From JBBCJM01 sp037190175 (GTDB lineage: Bacteria; Pseudomonadota; Alphaproteobacteria; Rhodobacterales; Rhodobacteraceae): a DNA stretch of 64,000 nt. This document shows positions 1 to 7,900 of this stretch, piece after piece (positions within the stretch are counted from its first letter, which is position 1; each line of letters starts with the position of its first letter). The stretch lies in the NCBI GenBank assembly GCA_037190175.1, contig JBBCJM010000048.1, positions 42,877 to 106,876 of the forward strand. The letters are read 5' to 3'. The notes beneath the pieces were generated by a model. It was not told where the DNA came from and searched no databases. It worked only from the letters and a program-made list of their open reading frames with translations. Made by a program: the position numbers and the translations under genes.

Positions 1-670
1 TGGCGTTGGCGTTGCGGAACCGCTCGAGCCGGTTCGAGACTGCATGTTTCAGGGCCGGGGTCAGGGCCGGTCCGCTGCGCACAGAGACATGGATCCCGGC
101 CCTGTCCCCGTCAATCGACTGGAGTGCGACGGCCAGTTCCACCCCGTCGGTCTGGAAGGAAAGCAGGCCGCCGCCCGGCGGCCATGCCGGTTTCCTGGCG
201 GCGGGCGAACCGAGCGCCGTTGTCAGGGCGGCGGGAACCGACGCGGCCGGAATGTCCAGGTAGAAGCTGCGCAGCCCCACCCAGCCTTCCGCCTCCGCCT
301 CATCCTCCGGCCCCGGATCGCCCGGCTCTCCGCCATCCGGCTGGGTCCAGACGATGCCATAGCGGACCTGCGCCGGATAGACCTTGGCCCGGATGGGGCT
401 CGGCGGGGTCAGGCTGGGATGGGCCGGGATCAGCCGGCAGCGCCCCTCACCATCGAAGGACCAGCCGTGGTACAGGCAGCGGATCTGCCTGTCCTTGACG
501 AAGCCGAAGCTGAACGGCATCCCGCGGTGGGGGCAGCGGTTCTCCCAGACATTGACAGCGGAATCGCTTCGCCAGATCGCGACCGAGCGCCCGTTGACGA
601 CCGCAGCCTGGCTGGTGTTCGGCGCGATGTCCCGGTCGAGCGCCACGCCCATCCAATCGGTCTGTCCCAT
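1..670 (-). CDS. Rieske [2Fe-2S] oxygenase alpha-subunit-like protein, cut by window edge
   Basis: The reading frame starts at an ATG at 670 and runs leftward off the window, giving 223 visible residues. A complete Rieske motif is present near residues 45-70: C-P-H-R-G followed about 16 residues later by C-x-Y-H-G-W, the Cys2His2 ligand set of a [2Fe-2S] cluster. The visible part after the Rieske domain matches the start of a ring-hydroxylating oxygenase alpha subunit, but the mononuclear iron ligands that would confirm the catalytic domain lie outside the window. Such enzymes hydroxylate or demethylate aromatic or alicyclic substrates using electrons from a reductase. The upstream neighbour is a LuxR-type regulator in the same orientation. 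Confidence is high for a Rieske protein and moderate for an oxygenase. Confidence 0.85.
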   Translation of the reverse strand, partial: MGQTDWMGVALDRDIAPNTSQAAVVNGRSVAIWRSDSAVNVWENRCPHRGMPFSFGFVKDRQIRCLYHGWSFDGEGRCRLIPAHPSLTPPSPIRAKVYPAQVRYGIVWTQPDGGEPGDPGPEDEAEAEGWVGLRSFYLDIPAASVPAALTTALGSPAARKPAWPPGGGLLSFQTDGVELAVALQSIDGDRAGIHVSVRSGPALTPALKHAVSNRLERFRNANA

Positions 671-723
671 GGAGTTGTCCTGCCCGAGCCCGGATGCATC
701 AGTCGATCAATGGCAAAGCAGTA

Positions 724-740
724 GTATACCAAATGCATAC
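724..740 (-). promoter_or_regulatory. Imperfect dyad upstream of the Rieske gene, possible regulator site
   Basis: The sequence GTATAC-CAAAT-GCATAC is an inverted repeat with 5 of 6 matching half-site positions, about 55 bp upstream of the Rieske start, in an AT-rich patch inside GC-rich DNA. The adjoining gene is a LuxR-family regulator, so a binding site is plausible. It is not a good match to classical lux boxes. On the minus strand a TATACT hexamer overlaps it, but the nearest TTGACT is only 12 bp away, so no standard sigma-70 promoter is claimed. Confidence 0.3.
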
Positions 741-878
741 AGTCAATAGACGAGGCAGATTGCATCCGCGGCCCGACCTGGCCCCGGCCTGTCGGCCGGG
801 CCGGACGGTCGGCTCCGGAAGCTTTCGATGCCGTCGATGTAGGGGCGTTCCGCCACGCCCTGGGCCGCCGGGCCGGGA

Positions 879-1622
879 TCAGGTCTCGTGCTCGGCAGGG
901 GCGGGGAGGCGGTCGGAGCTGGCGTAGATCGCCGCGGCCTGGATGCGCGAGCCAACGCCCAGCTTCCTCAGGATCTCGGAGAGGTGATAGTCGATCGCGC
1001 GGCGGGTCTGGCCCATGATCAGGGCGATCTCGCCGTTCGACTTGCCCGCCGCCACCCAGCGCAGGATCTCGGACTGCCGGCCGCTCAGCAGCGCCAGGCG
1101 GGGGGTCGGATAGTCGCGCAGCGCCGGCACCATCCCCAGCGCGGAGGCGCGCGCCACCGCCACCATCCCCAGGACTAAGACCACCTCGGCGATCCCGGCG
1201 CCATGGTTGCGCGGGGCGCAGGAAAGCGCGATCAGCGCACTGTAGGGGCCGCTGCCGCCCGCCAGCGGCGCGACGACGCCGGCCAGAACGCCGGCCGCCT
1301 TCAGATAGTCGCAATAGCCGGGATGGCGCACATCCTGCCAGTGCTCGGCCTGCCACAGCAGCGGGGGGCCGCCGCTGGCGGCATATTCCAGCACCGGGTA
1401 GTTGCGCGCCCAGCCCCCGCGCAGATAGCGGGTGAGATCCGCGGGTTTCCACGTGGTGAAATCGGGCTCGGACATGAACAGCTCCGGGTCGGTCTTGCCG
1501 AAGCCCAGGTTGAAGTTGTCGAAGCCGATGGCGGTGATGGCCGAGATCAGGGCCTGCCGGATCTCCCTTCGCCCCTGCGCGACGCAGATCGGGGCGATGA
1601 ACGAGGGCAGCTCCTGCAACAT
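879..1622 (-). CDS. LuxR-family transcriptional regulator with autoinducer-binding-type domain
   Basis: Protein of 247 residues from the ATG at 1622. The frame stays open to a TTG at 1694, which would add 24 residues; neither start has a strong ribosome site. The N-terminal about 160 residues have the layout of an acyl-homoserine-lactone-binding domain and the last 65 form a GerE-type helix-turn-helix (LSGRQSEILRW, then a recognition helix around RRAIDYHLSEIL). The normally conserved Y-x3-D-P-V block reads W-A-R-N-Y-P-V, so the Asp that contacts the AHL amide appears replaced by Tyr. No luxI synthase is visible nearby. It probably acts as a solo LuxR reading another ligand (inference) and may control the Rieske gene downstream. 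Confidence 0.82.
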   Translation of the reverse strand: MLQELPSFIAPICVAQGRREIRQALISAITAIGFDNFNLGFGKTDPELFMSEPDFTTWKPADLTRYLRGGWARNYPVLEYAASGGPPLLWQAEHWQDVRHPGYCDYLKAAGVLAGVVAPLAGGSGPYSALIALSCAPRNHGAGIAEVVLVLGMVAVARASALGMVPALRDYPTPRLALLSGRQSEILRWVAAGKSNGEIALIMGQTRRAIDYHLSEILRKLGVGSRIQAAAIYASSDRLPAPAEHET

Positions 1623-1959
1623 GGAGCCTGAATAGGAGTCGGGCAAGCCAGGCACCTTGCGGCAGATCAAACTGAACAGCGGTTCACGAAACAACCATGC
1701 CGGCCCACGAAATAAGAACAGTCAACCGTTAACCTTAGCAGTTGTTTCCGATTCGGGGTTTCCGGAGAAGGGCTGGCAGCGGAAATGTGGTGGGTGCGGC
1801 CCGCAACGGCGCGCCATCTTGTGCCGGGCCAGGGCTGCACCCCTTCACGCCGCAGTGTGTTCAAGGTGCCGGGAAGCAGACCCCGGCACCGGGATTGGTG
1901 CCCCTGTGCAAGCCTCGATCCCGGTGTCCCCCTGCCAGCCGCGGCCGTGGGGGGCAGAA
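1623..1959. other. Intergenic region between luxR-type gene and DUF11 gene
   Basis: About 337 bases without a convincing gene. The two flanking genes are transcribed away from each other, so both promoters should lie here. A TTGACT hexamer on the minus strand near 1720 could be a -35 element for the regulator, but no matching -10 was found. GGGGGG just before the GTG at 1960 serves as a plausible ribosome site for the DUF11 gene. No repeat or RNA gene was recognised. Confidence 0.4.
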
Positions 1960-4900
1960 GTGTTCGAGCAGTTCGCGCGTGGCCGCAGCCTGAGGCGTTC
2001 CGCGGTCCGGTCCTGTCTGGCCGCCCTGGCGATGGCCGCCGGCATGGCCGCCGCGACCCCGGCACTGGCCGATCACGACTGGATCGTGAACATGAACGAC
2101 ACCGGCTCGGATCCGATCCCGGCCGGCGGCGTCATCAACTACAACGTCACGGTCAGCAACGACGGGCCGGATGCGGCCCCCGCCTCGAGCGTCACCATCA
2201 CCGTGCCCGCGGGCGCGACGCTGACCGGCACCACCGGCGGGATCTCCTCCTGCCTGCCCTTGCCGCTGGCCGGCCCGGGAACCGCCACCTGCCCGCTGCC
2301 CCCGCTGGCGGACGGGGCCTCGGTGGCCTTCGTGGTGCAGATGCAGACCGTCTCGCAGCAGGTGCTGACCGCGGGCATCAGCGTGCCGGTCGCCGGCGAC
2401 CGCGACCCGGCCAACAATGCGGCGACCGAGACCACCACCGTCACCCAGGGCGCGGATGTCAGCCTGACCGTGACCGGCCCGGCCACCGCCGCCGCGGGCT
2501 CGCCGGTGAACTATACCTATACCGTGCAGAACAACGGGCCCGATGCGGTGGGCAGCGTGGTGGTGAGCTTCCCCGTGCCCGAGGGGCTGACCGCGCTCAG
2601 CCCGCCCTCGGGCTGTTCGCTGACGGCGGGAACCTACCGCTGCACCGTGCCCGGGCCGATCGCGGTAGGGGGCAGCGCGCAGGTGGTGCTGGGCGGCCAG
2701 ATCGCCGCGGCCTCGGGCTCGACCGTCTCGATGGTGGCCAGCGTCGGCGGCGGCATCCCGCTGGACCCGCGGCCCGAGAACGACGCCGCCTCCTTCGCCA
2801 CCGCGGTGACCGCGGGCAGCGACCTCAGCATCACGAAGAGCCGCAGCCCGGCGGGCGCGGTGCTGGTGGGCGATCCGGTCACCTTCACGCTGCACGGCCG
2901 CTATACCGGCGACAGCCCCAACGGTCTGGTCATCACCGACACGCTGCCGGCGAACTATGCGATCCAGTCGGTCACCCCGGCGCCGGGCAGCGGCTGGACC
3001 TGCAGCGTGGCCGGCCAGACGGTCAGCTGCCTGCGCGCCACCGGGGCGGGGCCGGGCGCTCTGGTCTCGCTGGGCCAGATCCAGATCGTGGCCGACACGG
3101 TCAGCGCCGGCGGGCCGGTGAACCAGGCCACCATCGCCGCGGGCGGGCCGGCCGATCCGGTTCCCGGCAACAACACCGCCACCGACGGCGGCGCGGTGAT
3201 CATGCTGCCGACCGTGGACCTGCGCGCCGACAAGACCGGGCCGGAGCCGGCGCTGATGGTGATGGGCCAGCCCTACGAATTCCAGATGAGCGCCTGGAAC
3301 GACGGCAACTCGCCGTTCTGGGGCACGGCGATCCTGACCGACACCCTGCCCGCCGGCATGACCGCGACCGGCTACAACCTCCCCGCGGGCTGGAACTGCG
3401 CGCCCGCCGCGCCGCAGGCCGGCCCCGTGGCCATCACCTGCCAGCGGGTCTATACCCCGGCCGAGCCGCTGGCTGCGGGCGACAGCACCGCCACCCTCGT
3501 CATCACCGCCGAGGCGACCGTGGAGGGGGTGCTGACCAACTCCCTCACCGTCGCCTCGCCCGACGGCAACATAGCCGACGCCAACCCGGGCAACAACACC
3601 GCCACCTATACGGTGACCGCCGCCACCGGCGGCAATTCGGTGGACATCGAGGCGCGGAAGACCGCGCTTCACCCCACGGTCGTGGCGGGCGACACCCAGA
3701 CCTACCGGATCGAGGTCACCAATGCCGCCGGCCCCGGCGCCTCGACCGCCATCACCCTGACCGACGACCTGACCGGGCTGATCAACAGCGCCACCGGGCC
3801 GGTCGATGCCGGGATCGTTTCGATGGACGTGTATCCCGGGATTGCCGCCGGCATGAGCTGCGCCATCGCCCCCAGCGGCGGGACCAGCGCGCGGCTGACC
3901 TGCACCATCCCGGCCCTGCCCGTCTGCGCAAGCGGGGGCGACTGCCCGGTGGTGGAGGTCACGGTGCGCCCGGGCGGCGACGGCGGCGCGCGCACCAACC
4001 GCGCCCGCGCGATCTCCTCCGAGGTGCCGGACCCCGACCTGACGAACAACACCGCCGAGGCCGGCTTCGCCGTGACCCCGCGCGCGGACGTGGCGCTGTT
4101 CAAGCAGGCCTCGCCCGCCACCGCCACCGCGGGGCAGAACCTGACCTGGCTTCTGACCGCGCGCAACCTGCCCAACGGGCTGAGCAGCGCGGCCGGCGTC
4201 GCCGTCGCCGACACGCTGCCCCACGGGCTGACCTTCCTGTCGGCCGTGCCCTCCACGGGCAGCTGCACGCTGGCGCCGGCCGCGGGCAGCGTCACCGGGC
4301 CGGGCAACGACCAGTTGGCCTGTACCCTCGGCACCTTGGGCAACGGGGTGCAGCAGACGGTGCTGATCACCGTGCGGCCGAATACCGCGACCTGGGGCAC
4401 CACGCTGACCAACACCGCCGCGGTCTCCACCACCACGCCCGAGGACAACACCGCCAACAACTCCGCCGTCAGCGCGGTGGATGTCGAGGCGCCGCGCGTC
4501 GACCTCTTGGTGAACAAGACCGACAGCATCGACCCGCTGACCGTGGGCGACGATACGGTCTACACCATCACGGTCACCAACAACGGCCCCTCGGCGGCCG
4601 AGGATGTGCGGGTGATCGACACCATGCCCGCATCGGGCATGACCTATCAGGCGCATGGCGTCTCGGGCGACGGCAGCTGCGGTACGGTTCCGGCGGTGGG
4701 TTCGGTGGGCGGCACGCTGGAATGCAGCTTCCCCGTCCTGCTGGCGGGGCAGACCCAGACCGTCACCGTCACCGCCCGCGGCACCGCAAAGGGCGTGCGG
4801 CTGAACTCCGTCACCGTCAGCTCGACCGAGGTCGCGGCCGGCTTCGAGACCAACATCGCCAACAACACCGAGACCGAGACCACCACCGTGCGCACCCGCG

Positions 4901-7900
4901 CCGATCTGGAGGTGGTCAGCAAGACCGCGGTCCCCGCGGTGGTCAACCTGAACGACGACTTCGAATTCGTCATCCGCGTGCGCAACAACACCGGCCCGGG
5001 CCTGGCCGAGGCCGACGGGGTGACCGTGGCCGACACCCTGCCCGCGGGGATGCGGCTGGTGGGCACGCCCACCGTCACCACCCTTTCGGGCAGCCTGACC
5101 ACGCCCGAATGCACCGGGGCGGCGCTGGCGACCAGCTTCGAATGCACCTTCGTCTCGGTCAGCGCCGCCGCCGAGTTCGAGATCCGCGTGCCGGTCGAGG
5201 TCGTCACCGTCGCCAGCCTGCCGGCCACGCTGACCAACTCGGCCACGGTCTCGACCACCGGCTCCTTCGACCCGGTGCCGGGCAACAACACCAACTCGGG
5301 CAACGTGACCGTGGCCTCCTCCTCGGTTGCCGGCCAGCTGTTCCGCGACTTCGACGACGACGGGGTGCGCGACGCCGAGGATACCGGGGTGGGCGGCATC
5401 ACGCTGACGCTGACCGGCACCAGCTTCGACGGGCAGCCGGTCACCCGCACGGTTACCACCGCGGCCAACGGCAGCTATGTCTTCCCCTACCTGCCCGAAG
5501 GCACCTACCAGATCTCGCGCGGCACGATTGCCGAGACCTACCTGAACCCGGGCCGGTCGGTGGTGGGCACCGCCAGCGGCACCGCCGCCTCGGCCACGCT
5601 GATCCAGAACATCGCGCTGTCCGCGGCGGCGGTCGAGACCGGCTATGACTTCACCGTCATCCCGGTCGCCCGCGTCGGGCTGGCGAAGGAGCGGCTCTCG
5701 GGCCCCACCATCAACCCCGACGGATCCTTCGTCACCACCTTCCGCCTGCGGGTGCGCAACTTCAGCCTCGAGCCGCTGGTCGACGTGCAGGTGACCGACC
5801 CGCTGGCGGGCACCGCGCCGCTCTTCGGCAGCCATGTGGCGCTGGCCGCCCCGGCCACCGACCCGATGGCATTGGGGACCTATACCGTGCTGGCTGCGCC
5901 GACCGGCAACTGCGGCGGGTTCAACGCGAGCTTCAATGGCGCGGGCGACACCACGCTGGCCTCGGGCGTCACCATCGCCGCCGGCGCCACCTGCACCATC
6001 GACGTGACCCTGCGCGTGCTGCCCACCGCCCCGCGGCCCGCGGGCGGCTATCTGAACTCGGCCACCGTGACCGGCACCGGCGCGCTGACCGGGCAGAACC
6101 CGGGCAACAACCCGCAGCTGACCGACGTGTCGCACAACGGCACCAACCCCGACCCCAACGGCAACGGCCGCGCCACCGACCCGGGCGAGAACGCGCCCAC
6201 CCCGGTCAACCCGGCCTATGCCCCCGCGGTCGCGCTGGTGAAGACCGCGACGCTTTCGGGCGGAACCGCGAACGCGCTGCCGGGCGACACGATCAGCTAT
6301 GCCTTCACGGTGACCAACACCGGCAACGTGACGCTGACCGGGCTTGCCATCACCGAGGAGACCCTGCCGGGCGTCACCCTTTCCGGCGGGCCCATCGCCT
6401 CGCTGGCGCCGGGCGCCTCGGACAGCACCACGATCACCGCGACCTATATCGTCACGCAGGACGACATCGACGCGGGCGAAGTGGTGAACTCGGCCCGGGT
6501 GGCGGGCAGCGATCCCTTCGGCACCGTGGTCGAGGATGTCTCGGGCACCGCCGCCACCAACGACACGCCGACCGTGACGCCGCTGCCGCGCGAAGTATCC
6601 CTCGCGGTGGTCAAGACCGCCGACGACAGCGCGCTGAACAGCCCGACCCGGGTGGGCGACGCCATCACCTATGGCTTCACCCTGCGCAACACCGGCACGG
6701 TGACGCTGACCGGCATCGCGCTGACCGACGCAAAGCTGGGGGTGACGCTGACCGGCGGCCCCATCGCCACGCTGGCGCCGGGGGCCGAGGACGCCGCCAC
6801 CTTCACCGCCACCTATCTGGTGACGCAGGCCGACATCGACGCGGGCGAGGTGGTCAATACCGCCATCGCCACGGGCGAGGGGCCGCAGGGCCAGGTGGTC
6901 ACCGACGCCTCCGGCAGCGATTTCGACAATGACGAGCCCACCGTGGTGCCGCTGGATCCGGCGCCCGCCGTGGCGCTGGTCAAGACCGCCGACGCCTCGG
7001 CGCTGTCCGATCCGCCGCAGGCGGGCGAGGTGGTGACCTATCACTTCGCCATCACCAACACCGGCAACGTGACGCTCCACGATCTGGTGATCGCCGAGGA
7101 ACTGCTGCCCGGCGTGGCCCTCTCGGGCGGCCCGGTGCAGGGGCTGGCCCCGGGCGACACCGATGCGGTTACCATCACCGGCACCTATGCGCTGACGCTG
7201 GCCGATCTCGACGCCGGCGAGGTGGTGAACTCGGCCCGGGTGACGGGGCGCGACCAGCTGGGCACCCCGGTCGAGGACGTGTCGGGCACCGCGGTCGACA
7301 ACGACGACCCGACGGAAGTGCCGCTGCGCCGCGCACCCGCCATCGCGCTGGTCAAGGCCGCGGATATCTCGGCCATCGGCACCCCGCCGGCCGAGTTCGA
7401 CCTGATCACCTACCGCTTCACGGTGACCAACACCGGCAACGTGACCCTGACCGGGGTCGAGGTCACCGACCCGCTGCTGGGCGGCACGGTGCCCGGCGGC
7501 CCGCTGACCCTGACCCCGGGGCAGAGCGCGACGCTGGCCGCGGACTATCCGCTGTCGCAGGGCAATCTGGACGACGGCGAGGTGATCAACACCGCCACCG
7601 CCGAGGGCACCGACCCCGAGGGCATCGTGGTCACCGACATTTCGGGCACCGCGACCGACAACGACGATCCCACGGTGACGCCCTTCGTGCAGCAGCCCGG
7701 GATCGCGCTGGTGAAGGCGGCGGATACCTCGGGCCTGGGCTCGCGCCCGGCCGCGGGCGAGGTGATCGCCTATTCCTTCGCGGTGACCAACACCGGCAAC
7801 GTGACGCTGAGCGGGGTGACCATCGCCGACCTCCTGCCCGGCATCGTGCTGAGCGGCGGGCCGATCACCCTGACCCCCGGCCAGACCGACGCGACCACCT

